A stretch of DNA of 64,000 nt from Istiophorus platypterus (taxonomy: Eukaryota; Chordata; Actinopteri; Istiophoriformes; Istiophoridae): NCBI GenBank assembly GCA_016859345.1, contig CM029124.1, positions 24,496,980-24,560,979 of the forward strand, in the 5' to 3' direction. Every line of letters starts with the position of its first letter. Position 1 is the first letter of the stretch. Both the position numbers and the translations under genes were made by a program. Positions 44,155 to 56,060 of this stretch are shown piece after piece. The notes beneath the pieces were generated by a model. The model was given only the letters and a program-made list of their open reading frames with translations, had not been told where the DNA came from and made no database searches.

Positions 44155-44800
44155 CTACCTTATCTTTCTCTTATGAAAACAGATTCCGTCTGGTTGCAAG
44201 CAACGGCAGCATGCTTTGCACAAAGGAGTATTTGCTTTCTTTCCCCTAGGATTCCTGCAATATACACAGGTCCTGTACCCAGTGGTAGCTGACATCCTAC
44301 AGTAACAGAAAAACTCAGACCCAGGAACTGGCAAATGAACACCACTGGCTTTCTGTGCAGGGGTGTTTTGTCTTTTGTCACACCACACAGCTATGCAGTG
44401 AGGTCCTCCATGAAAGTCTTGTGGGTCATGCTGCATTGTGTTTATCGTGGAGCAACGCACTGTGTAAGATGTGAAGAAAGAGTTCCTGTCTGTGAGGAAG
44501 TTGTTCTTTCCAGAAAAGTCCACAATGTCTCCAAGGATGGATTCTGCAAAAACAAACAACCCCACTTGGATAGTTTGTCCTTCATGCACCATGTCATGCC
44601 ATGTTCTTTGCAAGGCACCATACATTCATCTACAGTGAGACTTCTGCAGGGATGATAAAATGCCTTACAGGCATTCTGAGCCCTGTACATAAGGGGTTGG
44701 ACCTGGAACAGTCTGTCGAGCTCACTTGTCCACTCAATCTGGGTCACTGACACTGATTTTGTACCAAGACCATTTAACAATGGCGCCCAGTCAGTGATGA
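44155..44800 (-). pseudogene. piggyBac-family transposase relic, internally deleted
   Basis: The minus strand reads NACKAFYHPCRSLTVDECMV and MKDKLSKWG (44550-44700) in one frame. After a frameshift it reads FVFAESILGDIVDFSGKNNF. This is the piggyBac/PGBD4-type core, with the Asp of TVDE being the first catalytic residue of the family. Next comes QHDPQDFHGG...CIAVWCDKR and a Cys-rich C-terminus RTCVYCRNPRGKK...CKACC, the family's zinc-binding end. The stretch carrying the other two catalytic Asp residues is missing between GKNNF and QHDP. Frames are broken, so it is inactive. Confidence 0.8.
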
Positions 44801-45021
44801 GCTCCAGTGCTTAATTTGATCAGTATCTATAATAAATTATATAAAATTTAAAGCCAAATACAATATTTCGTTTTGGTTGCCAGCATTTTGTTTTTGGTTA
44901 AAATTTTCTAAAATAAGGTATATCTTTTTGCATCATCTCCTCTCCTTATCGTTTTATAGTTTTCCCATGTATAAGTCCTGGTTTAACCATAACGGGTGAT
45001 TTTAAAAATGATGACCAATGA

Positions 45022-45260
45022 CCTCTAGCATTCATCATAGGCTGATATTAAATCCTCTCCTCAGGCCTTGATAGCTCTCTAGCCCTCATTGTGGGCTAAC
45101 ATCTTTCTCTCTCCTCTGGGCTTCGATGTCCTCTAGCTTTGTTGTACACTAACATCTGTCTCTTTCATCTGACCTTTGATGGCCTCTGAACTTCATTGCA
45201 GGCTATCAATTATCCCTCTGCTCTGATCGTCGGCCTCTAGCTTTCATTATGTGCTTCTGG
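45022..45260 (+). repeat. Diverged minisatellite, 51-55 bp period, about 4.5 units
   Basis: Units begin CTCTAG or CTCTGA at 45022, 45077, 45131, 45183 and 45234. Each has (C)TTCATT/CATCATAGGCT-like text, then ATC...CTCT and a ...CTTTGATGGC-like end. The units are clearly related but about 30% diverged. Confidence 0.75.
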
Positions 45261-47689
45261 ACAAGCACCTGTCCAGGTCCTCGGCCAGAGTCTGGCCATG
45301 TACTTCCAAATCTAGGCTGACTGTGGCTGTTATCCTCCAGTGTTTAACTGTGCTAAAGGGACTCATTCAATTTAGATTTCCCTGTGTTATATGGGAAAAC
45401 CATTGCTGACAATCTGATCGTGAAAGTTAGTTATATCTGTCCACTCAATCATAATCTATATCTATATATCTATACATTTACACATAAATGTGATCCTGGT
45501 ATAATCCACAAATGTCACAGGATTTTAAAAATAATACTACAAAATGTAACAGTCACATCACTCATTGGTGATGGCAGCCACGTGTATCTGTATTATAACT
45601 GAGAATTTGGAGCTCCAGGCTTTACTTTGCCAGATTCATAAAAATTAGATGAAGTGTGCAGCCCCCACTAGGGGACTGAAAAGGAATGAAGAGTATTAAG
45701 GGATTTACCAGTGGAAAGTGAAGTTTTATTTTGATTAACTGTAGAAACTGTACAGTAAATACTCTAAACAACAAATTTAATGAGACATGAGCACAGAGGT
45801 TTCTGTGGTTATTTTGCAACAGTGATGCTGGTTGCACAAAACCAGTGTATCTTTCATGCATAGTTGTGGGTTGACAGTGCAACCGATGGAACAGATACCT
45901 TTTTCTTCAAGATACTTTTCATAAGATTCACCAGGGTAAAGAAAAGGCCTGGTGAGAGCTGTTAAGAGCCACTCATTCATTTTTTTATGTCTGGACAGCC
46001 TTAATGCAATAATTGGAATACAACTTTTTTGGCTGCATGATTGCAAAAGCTTATTTACCCAACAGTCTGCTTGACCGGACAGAAAATAGAAGTGTATGGT
46101 TGAGGCCTGCTTTTCATGTGTCTTAATCTGAGGAGCTATTCACACCCTCAAGGACTTGTCCTCAATGCAAGGAATGGCAGACATGCAACGTCTTCAAAGT
46201 GCTGGGGGTGGACCTCCAACATTCTGTCTGCTGTCAGTGGCTTATATCCTGCAAGAAGGAACAAGTCAGTGTCCCTTAACCTATCTTACAACCAACTTCA
46301 GCTGACCGTCCCTACATTTTCTTCATTTGAAGCCTGGCTCTCATTTTTCCTGCTGTAATTCCCTTTTTGACACACTTCTTTAAAACTGAATGCCACACTC
46401 AACAATTCAATGCTACTGTGATACTAATAGGGTTAGGCCTAATTGTATGAAACCAAAATCATGATACAACTTATTCTTATTTCACTGACTTCTAATACTG
46501 CATTGTTTAGCTATAGAAACCAATAAAATATCCAAAGTACATTTCTTTATTGGCATTTATGCTTATGTTAAACTTTTTTCTAGTTCTTATACTTTTTAAA
46601 ATATCAAAATATTAAAAAAATATATATTCATACCCCCCCCCCCAAAAAAATGTGCAATTTATATTAATGGACAGAATGTTCACGTCCTTTAAAATTTATT
46701 ACAAGTAAGGGCATCTGAGCAGATGAACCAGAGCAGAACAGCAGACTTGGGTAGGCGAGGTGGGAAGGCTAGGGCCAGAGTCAGAAGACGGATGGATAGC
46801 AGGATTAGCACAGGCAACAACAGTAAGACAGAAATGCTAAGTATCAAAAACCTTAGTAAAGATCTGCTGGAAACCTAGCTTTATTGAGTGTGGCAGAGAC
46901 TATAGTCTGGCAGGATCGCAACTCTGCCACTGCCAGAGCCACCTAGAGTTGGCAACTGCTGTAATCAACATATACACACAAAAATAAGGACGGTTTGAAG
47001 ACTTAGCCACCAATTTTTACAGACTCTAACGAGTGACGCTTTTGAAATCCAAAAAGTCATATGATAACTTTTGTGAGGCTTGAAGATCATCTATGCCAGT
47101 TTCCATGAAGATTGGACATAATTGGACATAATTGTGTTTGGCACCTTCTCCATCTTTTGCATATTAGGGAACAACAAACAACAGATGTTTTATTTTTGGA
47201 ATTATCATAAATGTGATTCACTACAACTAGGCCTACAACTACTATAACCACCAATATGGACTTCAATCCAATTATCATGCAATAATTCCTACAACTGTTA
47301 CAAATCCTCAAGAGAAACCTGTACAAATATACAAACGTATTCAAAAAGCACAAAAGTTGTGTGAGGTTTGGGATGACACATCAGTTACTAATTATCTTTA
47401 ACATTTTTAAAGAAAAATACAGATGTATCTGATGGCCTTCCTAATGGAGAATTTGGTACAGTTTTGCACATCAGTAAACGTCAGCAAGAGGATGTTTTCT
47501 GACCGTTCAACGATAATTTAAGTATGCACCATTCATAATGTTCAATGAATGAGGGATGACAGAGTTGTTGCATCACTGAAGGTCTTTACTGCAGGGCAAG
47601 CATATGTAACTTGGAGTTTTGTGAAAACTCTCAGTGGATTGATAATTGAGGATTCTAAAGAGTCAAACATTCTAAGCACTGTCTTTTAG
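45261..47689. other. Intergenic, unclassified repeats likely
   Basis: Open pieces on the minus strand (45622-46046) and plus strand (46116-46358) have no recognisable domain. A C10-type run lies at 46634-46643. A purine-rich block (46715-46830) resembles non-coding parts of fish repeats. Nothing firm. Confidence 0.4.
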
Positions 47690-49793
47690 ACATAATCAAT
47701 CTGTCCATATTATCAGGCTATGTTCCACAGTCCTTCAAAATAACTTTAATTAAACCTCTTCTTAAAAACCCTGCCCCCGATCCAGATGTTTCAGCCAACT
47801 ATAGACCCGTATCTAACCTTCCCTCTCTCCCTATGATCCTTGAGAAAGCTGTCGCCAACCAGTTGTACGACTTTTTACATAATAATAGTTTATTTGAGGA
47901 TTTTAAGTCAGGATTTGGAGGCATCATAGCACGGACACAGCACTGGTGAAGGTTACGAATGATCTACTAACCGCATCTGATAAAGGACTTGTCTCTGTAC
48001 TTGTTCTGTTGGATCTTAATGCCGCATTTGCCACTATTGACCATCAAACCCTATTACGGAGACTGGAGCATTTCATTGGCATTAAAGGACTTGTTCTTAG
48101 CTGGTTCAAGTCCTATTTATTGGATCGATTTTTATTCATGCACATTAACCATGAATCCTCCACCTACTCAAAAGTTAGTCACAGAGTTCCACAAGGTACA
48201 GTGCTTGTACCAGTTCTATTCACCATATATAAGCTTCCCTTAGGTAATATTATCAGGAAACACTCCTTAAACTTCCATAGTTATGCAGAAGACACCCAAT
48301 TGTACCTATCAATGAAGCCCGATGAAACCAGTCAGTTAGCTAAACTTCAAGCATGTTTTAAGAATATAAAGATCTAGATGACCAGGAACTTCCTACTTTT
48401 GAATTTAGATAAAACTAAAGTTATTTGGTTTGGCCCGCAAAACCTAAGAAACACATTATCTAATGATATACTTACTCTAGATTGCTCTGGCTTTTAGCAC
48501 CACCACAAGGAATCTTGGATTTGTCTTCGACCAGGACATGTCCTTTAACTCCCACATAAAACAAACTTCAAGGTCTGTCTTTTTTCACCTACATAATATC
48601 GCAAAAATCAGGCACATTCTGTCTCAAAATAATGCAGTTAAACTAACGCATGCCTTTGTGACTTCAAGGCTCAATTATTGCAACTCTTTATTATCAAGCT
48701 GTCCCAATAAAACATCAGTCTCCAGCTGATTCAGAATGCTGCTGCAAGAGTATTGACAAATACAAGAAAAAGATCATGTCTCTCCTGTGTTCGCTTCCCT
48801 GCATTGGATCCCTGTGAAATCCAGAATAGAATTTAAAATCCTCCCCCTCACCTACAAAGTCCTTAATGGTCAGACACCATCCAATCTTAAAGAGCTCATA
48901 GTAACCTTATTATCCCAGTAGAACACTTCACTCCCAGAATGCAGGACTACTAGTGGTTCCTAGAGTCTCCACAAGTAGAATGGGAGGCAGAGCTTTCAGT
49001 TATCAGGCTCCTCTGCTGTGGAACCATCTTCCAGTTTGAGTCCAGGAGGCAGACACCCTCTCCACATTTAGAATCGGCTTAAATCCTTCCTCTTTGATAT
49101 AACTTATGGTTAGAACTGGCATTAGCTCGAGCCGTCCCCTCACTATACTGGTCTTGAATGCTAGGGGGACTTCCAATGATGCACCGAGCTCCCCTTTCCT
49201 CTGCCTCCTCCTCTCTCTCTTTAACATCTCAAAAATGCTTCTTACTAACCGTCCTTCCTCTCTTCCACAATTTTGTGCTTCCTCATCTCTCTCTTCTTCC
49301 TCCTGCTGCTTTCTGCAGGTTTTTCTGCCTCTGATGCTCCTGAGTCTTTATCCATGGCTGCAGTCCACCTACTGCTCCATGAACCTGATTCTACTGTTAC
49401 CATTTCATTTAGTTCTATTAGTAATATTATTAGCCCCATTAGTATAACTATAGTATATATAACTATTAGTCCCATAATTATGCTATGCTCTCTCTCCTCC
49501 CTCCTGCCCCTGTCTCTCGCTCTCTCTCTCTCAGGCTGTCTCTTTCACTCTCAACAAAACTGTTCCAGGCAGCTGGACGCCCACCATGAGCCGGGATCTC
49601 TTCAATGTTTCTAGGGACTTTTTTCGTTGCTTCTATGGGCAAGTGCTGCTCATGAGGGAAATGTTGGGTCTCTGTAAATAATAACTATATAGAGTCTGGT
49701 CTAGAGCTGCTCTATATGAAAGTGCCCTGAGATAACATCTGTTATGATATGGCACTATTTAAATAAAACTGAATTGAATTGAATTGAATTGAA
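47690..49793 (+). mobile_element. L2-type LINE, 5'-truncated, reverse transcriptase to 3' tail
   Basis: It begins near LIKPLLKNPAPDPDVSANYR (about 47740), the start of the RT domain. The RT is readable at 47946-48377: LVLLDLNAAFATIDHQTLL (motif A), GLVLSWFKSYLLDR, KVSHRVPQGTVLVPVLF (motif B), YAEDTQLYL (motif C) and MKPDE. Then come CNSLLSSC and LLWNHLP near 48680 and 49015, and a long 3' UTR ending in a (GAATT)n tail (49771-49793) typical of fish L2. Several frameshifts and stops are present. Motif C has Glu in place of the first catalytic Asp. It is a dead element. Confidence 0.92.
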
Positions 49794-49869
49794 CCGTATT
49801 TTGCAATATCAAAATAGACATTGTCATGAAAGGTTTTCTCTTTAAATTCTAATGTTATTCATATGTACA

Positions 49870-50260
49870 CTAGCCTTTCACAATGTACAGCCTCAAAGCT
49901 CTCATTCAAGATATTCATGCCCATAAAACTCTAATGAAAGCTGATTGTGTTGGCTTAACTGAGATGTAGCGCAATGTAGGCACTGAAGAAATACTAGAAC
50001 TTCCAGGACTTAGCTTCAATCATAATGTAGAGCAAACTGTTATGATAACATGGATAAGTAATACACTCAACATGTGCAAACACCTATGACTGAAAAAGGT
50101 ATACTAATAAACCATGTGCACATTAAAGCCAAAGATTATGTTATAGTTGAAGTTGTGCAGACATACTACAGTGAAGATGAAGTGATAATTATTTCTCTCC
50201 TGTAGTATTTCTTCCAATTAAATGTATTTACCATTAAATTACACGGTACGCATACTTAAT
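49870..50260 (+). mobile_element. LINE endonuclease-domain relic
   Basis: In one frame from about 49893 it reads ALIQDIHAHKTLMKADCVGL, then TEM, a stop, RNVGTEEILELPGLSFNHN. The pattern D-xx-GLTE-W, with the catalytic-Glu motif TE, is the APE-type endonuclease of CR1/Rex-like LINEs. It is short and decayed. Confidence 0.5.
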
Positions 50261-51899
50261 AACTCCTACTTTTGTTCGTAAAAACAGAAAAGCCACATAC
50301 AATACATTGTGAAGCTTGGTCTTTATATCACCTGTAGCAAATTTGATGGACACTGGGTAAAATTTGTGGCCTATGAAAGACTTTCAAGCCTTTCAATAAA
50401 ATCCAACGTGGCTGCTTGAACAATTAGGTTGACTTGACCAGTTGCCATATTTCAACCTTTGGACCTACCACAGTATTACTAGACTTAAATATAATTTTTA
50501 GGGCAAACACATTAACAGTTATTACCTAAAACTCATTTCAATTATTTCTGCACTCCTTAGTGCTAAAAGGACACAAATAATGTACTTCCTCAAAATGTTG
50601 TATTGATTCAATGTACCAAGGTTGGCTCTGATATGACCTAATGTCTTTTTTGGTGGCTTTGCCAGTAATTTGGATTGGCTGTGATGGACAAAAAGTTTAA
50701 AAAATAAAAAATGCATTCGATAAACCTTTGTGAGGCTTGGTCTGAAGATCATCTGGACCAATTTTGGTGAGGATTGAAGGAAAACTTAAGGCATTTACAC
50801 GATATCCAATATTGTGGAAAATCCAATAAGGCAGAAATTAACTTCATTGTTGAACTCATCTTTATCCAAAGAGTTTAATGGTACCTGACTTTCAAAAATT
50901 GAAAATTCTTTTCGAAAGGTACAAGCATTAACGTACCTCCAACTTCGACCCACTGGTGGTACAAGGGTGCTTGAGGTGCAGACATGAAACCTGGTGTATA
51001 GAATTAGGTGAGTCCATGAAGGGTGTACCAAATTTCCCAACATTTACCATACAATTCCAGGAGCTGCCATAGACTCCACTAGCAGAAGAAGATGTTGAAG
51101 GAGAAAAGAAAGAAACACAGTTTTGCTGTGCAGCCTTGTTGCTTGGCCCCCAAATATGTTTTCCTTGTCAGACTTTACTTTGAGCCAAACAAAGATAAAC
51201 ACTGTGGTCGGTCTTGTTTAGTCAACTTTGGTAAATTATGATACTGAGTCATTTGTTTACTTCCTCTCAGCAAAAGATAGAAGACACACATGATAGTGTG
51301 CATGTATATAGATTTGTCCCCATGGGGAAATTGGTTTGCAGTACAATCACAGGGCATTGCATCATGGGTCACAAACACAAAGTATATCACATCATCATAG
51401 AGTCACTATTAACATACTAATACATACTCTTTGATCTACCCATGGACATACTCACATACATACCCATACACGTCCTGCACCATGCATCAGATGTGAGCTG
51501 GCCAGACCAGCTGGAAAACCTGATTGTTATTAATTGTTTAGAAACTTAATGGCTTGTTGAACAAATGAAAAACTGGACCTTTTTTTGGTGAGCAGAGGAG
51601 GACAAAATCATTGCCCATATGGCAATAATCTAAATGAAGAGGCAAGGGGAGGCCTCCTGACACCCACAATGATATTTGCCTTGTTCATCAGTCTGGCTGT
51701 AGATGATTTCTATACTTGGTAACATGATCCCTGATAGTCTACTGCCCACTGTTACCATTTTTCTGACGGTCTTTTTCTGCGCAATACAGGTTCCACATAA
51801 ACATGTTTGGTAAAAATTGAACTAATGATAAAACTAATAGTTATTACAATAATGCTACTTATAATACTAATAAGTCAAAAATAATAATAGTAATAATCT
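50261..51899. other. Intergenic, nothing recognised
   Basis: Short open stretches only. Confidence 0.5.
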
Positions 51900-52265
51900 T
51901 AATAATTAAGCAGGGGGTGTTCAGCAGGATCATAGAGGCAGTAGGTGGACTGCAACCATGGATCCAGACACAGGAGCATCAGAAAAAAAACTTCAAAAAG
52001 CAACAGTAGTGGGTTCCTGTCAATACTCTTGCAGTAGCATTCTGAATCAGCTGGAGACTATTTAAAGTTTTGTTGGGACACCCTGATTATAATGAGCTGC
52101 AATAAATGAGCCTAGAAGTAGCAATCGCATGTGTTAGCTTATCTGCATTATTTTGAGACACAATGTGCCTGATTTTTGCAATGTTACATAGGTGAAAAAA
52201 GCCAGTCCTTGAAGTTTGTATTACGTGGCATCTATAGGACATATCCTGATCAAAGAGAACTCAAA
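51900..52265 (-). mobile_element. L2-type LINE fragment, minus orientation
   Basis: The reverse complement carries the L2 3' UTR piece (CCATGGTTGCAGTCCACCTA; compare 49350-49370) next to the RT end piece CTCCAGCTGATTCAGAATGC (compare 48720-48740) and GGCACATTGTGTCTCAAAAT-like text (compare 48610-48630). About 550 bp of the L2 between them is deleted. Confidence 0.75.
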
Positions 52266-52299
52266 GATTCTTCATGGTGGTGCTAGAGGCCAGAGCAAT

Positions 52300-52830
52300 G
52301 CTATGTAGATGCAAAATCAGCAGGTGATGCAGAGGGTTAAAACGCTTTCAACAAAAGCCCTGTAAAACACGTGGACCATTTTGTTTGCGGACATTGAAGA
52401 GTAATGGTTTCTTTAAGAAGTACATTCTTTGTTGTGTCTTAGTGTTTATAAGATCAGACGACAGGTCCCATTTGAAGTTGTTGTCACGTATAATGCCAGG
52501 GTAATTTTTGACAGGTTTTGTGGGTTTCCCATTCATAAAAATAGTGTTTTAAGGCTGTACCTTACTAAAATCAATAGTTATACTGCTGTTTAGGAGAAGG
52601 TTTGACCTCTCACACCATTTTAGGAAGAAGTAATGAACTAGCCGATGCTCCTCCTCCCCTTCATATAGTAAGCTCGGTATCAGTTTGGTATAGTCAATAA
52701 CAGTTAAATAGTCTGTAGATATATGATTTTGTAACAGTAAACAGTAAATATTCTCTACTGTATTGGATTTCACAGGCTGCATCGCCACAAACATATCTAT
52801 GGTTGCATCATTGGGCAAGAAAAATGTTTA
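52300..52830 (-). mobile_element. Second LINE relic: RT C-terminal region
   Basis: On the minus strand it reads YLTVIDYTKLIPSLLYEGEE, LKWCERSNLLLNSS and ITIDFSKVQP. After a frameshift it reads YPGIIRDNNFKWDLSSDLI and TKTQQRMYFLKKPLLFNV. The W-C--N-L-LN, then --DF, then --LG--ID--F-W, then -KAQQR-YFLR-L pattern is the RT tail of a different fish LINE clade from the adjacent L2. The F-A/V-DDT motif is decayed (TVIDYT). Confidence 0.75.
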
Positions 52831-53564
52831 AAATCACTGTTTAAAATCACTGTAAACAGTCCAATCATGTACCATTAAGCGACATCCATGGTTGATACTT
52901 CAGTGCAGACAAGGTGCTTAGTGAGAGGCAATCACATCCATATAAACAACATGATGAGACGACTGGCTGGCAGCAGCAGAATCCTCTAGGGTCTGTTGAA
53001 AGGTTGAACTGTTCTGCAGAATGATGAGGTGATATGGCAGCCATTCAGTGAGAAATTGAAAAAAGAAAAGTTCAAGGTAGACAATAAAGTTGAAGGGGAA
53101 AAAAATCACACGCATACAAACCCAAAATAGTGATGTATCATGTTAATTGTTTGTTGATAATTTACTGGTCAATCTTATTCAGTTATTAATTTGATTTTTT
53201 TTCTGTTCCTGATTGTTTTATTAAAGTTCCGGTTAAATTACTGTTAAACTCAACTTCAAACTTTATTCTGTTGAATGTTTCCACAGTTTATAAATTAAAA
53301 TCTACTTCTTATTTTATATTACACATTATTTTATGTAATTTTATAGGCATATAATAATTAAACATCATATATCAGTGCATCTCCTAAGGTAAGTTGAACT
53401 TGCAGAGCTGATACTACATCCTCTGCTGTGCCTTTTAATCTTTTAATGACAGTGGTGAAGCTGGACTTCACAATTACTGTACTTAAAAAAGTACACGGCC
53501 ATGTCAGTTTTAAAGCTCATTCAGCTCTTAAAAGTAAGCCAACTTGATGGTGGAAATGTGCAGT
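52831..53564. other. Intergenic, nothing recognised
   Basis: AT-rich. Confidence 0.5.
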
Positions 53565-53745
53565 TGTTGAAACTGGTGGAAGAAGTTATCAGATCCTGTA
53601 CTTAAGTAAAAAAACAATATAGCAATGTAAAAAATACTCCATAACAAGTAAAACTCCTGCATGAAAAGTCCTACTGAAGTAGATTGCATACAATAGGTAT
53701 TAGCAGCAAAATTTAGGTAGAGAATTAAACTAAAAGTACAGGCTT
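53565..53745 (+). repeat. Dispersed teleost repeat (GGAAGAAGTTATCAGATCCTGTACTTAAG type)
   Basis: GATCCTGTACTTAAGTAAAA, CAAGTAAAACTCCTGCATGA and TATTAGCAGCAAAATTTAGG define a very common short fish repeat. The same family appears inverted at 62590-62750. Confidence 0.7.
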
Positions 53746-55419
53746 CATTCCTTTTATTTAGTTTGATGTATAAGCATTGGGACACTGACACAAAATTCAT
53801 AAATTTTCCTCTGTATACCAACATGATTGATTTGAAACAAAGCCATTAATATGTGATCAGTGGGTTTATGAAAAATATCTAATTATGCTAACTGTGCCAC
53901 AATAGAAAAAACTAAAAAGAAAAATATAAATGAAGGGTCAAGAGTAGCATAACACAGGTTATGGGTTATAACTTTAGCAGTGTAATTAAAAATATTCTTT
54001 TTACATCTCTTTTTAGCCATGATAATTGAACATTCAATATAAAACTGTTAATTTGCAATGACATCAAGGCGTAGCTCCATAGATATATAGTTTACACGCA
54101 TATTGTAGAGTCTGCGGCTGTTTGTAAACATGGCCATCATCTTCATGGTTCTCTAAAAATGGAGCTCTCGCTCTCGCTCTCTTCCCTCTTCTCCCCATAT
54201 CTAACTGAAGCCTATCCATGTTGATGGCTTTGTGGTGACTCTCTTAAACTGATACACTGAAGTGAAGTTTTAGTGAAAAACTGAGACCCAGTCCTACTTA
54301 ACTGATAAATTTCATTACAACATTGTTTTTCACATCACATATACTGTTATGATTTTACATTCTCTTCATTTGAGCAGATGCCGTCAGCAACCTTTTAGCT
54401 TTGGGCAGAAGTTGCTTAATTTGGTTTCTTATATTGAAACAGCTGTCCATTTTTTCTTACAAGTGTCCAATATTTCAGAATCTCTAGTCTCTTCTTTATA
54501 TCAAAGCTCTGTCTGGCGTTTTCTTTGTATCCAATCTGTCTTAATAATGGCATTTCTGTCTTTCTTGTCCCATCTACCAAGCCCAGTCTAAATTTGGAAA
54601 AACAATTTTTGTAAAACAACTTTCTGAACTATAGATCCAGAGTGGTTGCACAGTTTTGTGGTTGTTAATCTGGTTTGGTTTCTTCAGGTTTATCAAGGGA
54701 AAACTTGTCAGTGAAGGATTTATTGAGATTATACTGTGTCTTCAAAAATGTGTTTAGCATGTTCAAGCTCCTTCATTAATGCTTGAACAACCCCATTGTC
54801 AACAACGTCATTGTCATGTGTTACAAATGAACAACTTGAAACAGCAGACTGTGGCAAACTGTCTACAGTTCTCTCAAGCAGCTCGTTTATACAGTTTACA
54901 TTTGTAACAGCTGTTTGTCACATTTGACAACACATACATCCATGCCTGAAAAGACTGTGCACAGTCACCAAGATCAACAAGTTTTCTTGACTCTGATGCT
55001 GCAGCTTCACTGGACATCTCCAAAACCTCTGGAATTGGATAATCAGTGTTAACTAAATTATTCGATGCCCCTCTCAGGTTAATGGTTTGAACTGAGGGCG
55101 TTTGTCGATGATGGGATTTAAGTTTTTATGTTTTAACCATCTGATAAGCATTGTGTTGCATGAAGATGTCAAATGAGGTTTCTTACCCATGTGAACACAG
55201 ACTCTCCCCATTTTGGACAGGTGAGCAATTGGCTTTACTTACATGTTTTAAGCTGTGAAAATAGGTTCAGTTCTTAGGTTTTTCTTTCTGTGTTGAGAAT
55301 GGCAGGTTGTACACTTAATTAAAAAGTTGAAGACAGAGCTGAGTGGTGCTGGATAGGATAAGTTACACACTCAGTTCACTTTGAAAAGCTTGTCCACAGC
55401 ACATCTGGGGGAGGATCGC
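53746..55419. other. Intergenic; coding-like relic 54.4-55.25 kb (minus strand)
   Basis: The minus strand between about 55250 and 54416 contains broken but peptide-like text (EVLEMSSEAAASESRKLVDL, DCAQSFQAWMYVLSNVTNSC, and RQSFDIKKRLEILKYWTLVR at 54416-54619). No family recognised; probably a transposon remnant. Confidence 0.3.
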
Positions 55420-56060
55420 CTTAGCAAAAATGATGTGCTGCCTGGTCGCAATGTATAGATCACCAGTGCACAGTAGGATTGGTGAGTTGTGGATGATACT
55501 GCAGGATCAGGATGCAATATTTATTCCAGGCATAGAGATAGAAAAGAAAAAGATACATTTTGTAATGATCAATGATTTCTGGACCCAAAATGGAGTAAGG
55601 CTGGTTGATTGAAGTGAGTATTTAATGAGTGTAGTAAACTTAATGTTATTCACCTGAAGAAGATGGCAAACAGGAAACCAGGAAAGCGGCGGCAGAAAAA
55701 TAAACACAAGGAAAACTGAAGAACGAAACAAGGCACAAAACTGACAATCAAACATATATAGAAACATCCACAGTGAAACATGAGGGCGTGAACACAGACA
55801 AATTGACAAGGAGTGAAGGGAACACAGACACTTAAATATGCTAGTGAGGGGAGACAATAGGACATATTTGAAACTAATTAGGGCGGGGCAAGCAACCAAA
55901 AAAGGTGGCAAGAAACACAAAGAGAGAAGATTAAATGACACACAACAGGCAAGTGATTACAAAATAAAGCATGAAGCCCAGAGTCCAGGCCAAGAGTCAC
56001 TGAGAGCGACAGATCATGACACATTTTAGTGAAGTTAGAACATGCCTGAGTAAATGAAAT
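55420..56060 (-). repeat. Unclassified dispersed repeat, purine-rich on the plus strand
   Basis: GGAACACAGACACTTAAATA, GAAACTAATTAGGGCGGGGC, ACACAAAGAGAGAAGATTAA and CAGATCATGACA are pieces of an abundant non-coding fish repeat often next to LTR or DNA elements. It reads CTGTGTTCCCTTCACTCC on the minus strand. Ends are uncertain. Confidence 0.5.

Noticed and set aside
55507..55941. 144-codon minus-strand open frame
   Set aside because: It lies in a dispersed repeat, and the Cys/Leu/Phe-rich hydrophobic text is the usual translation of pyrimidine-rich DNA.
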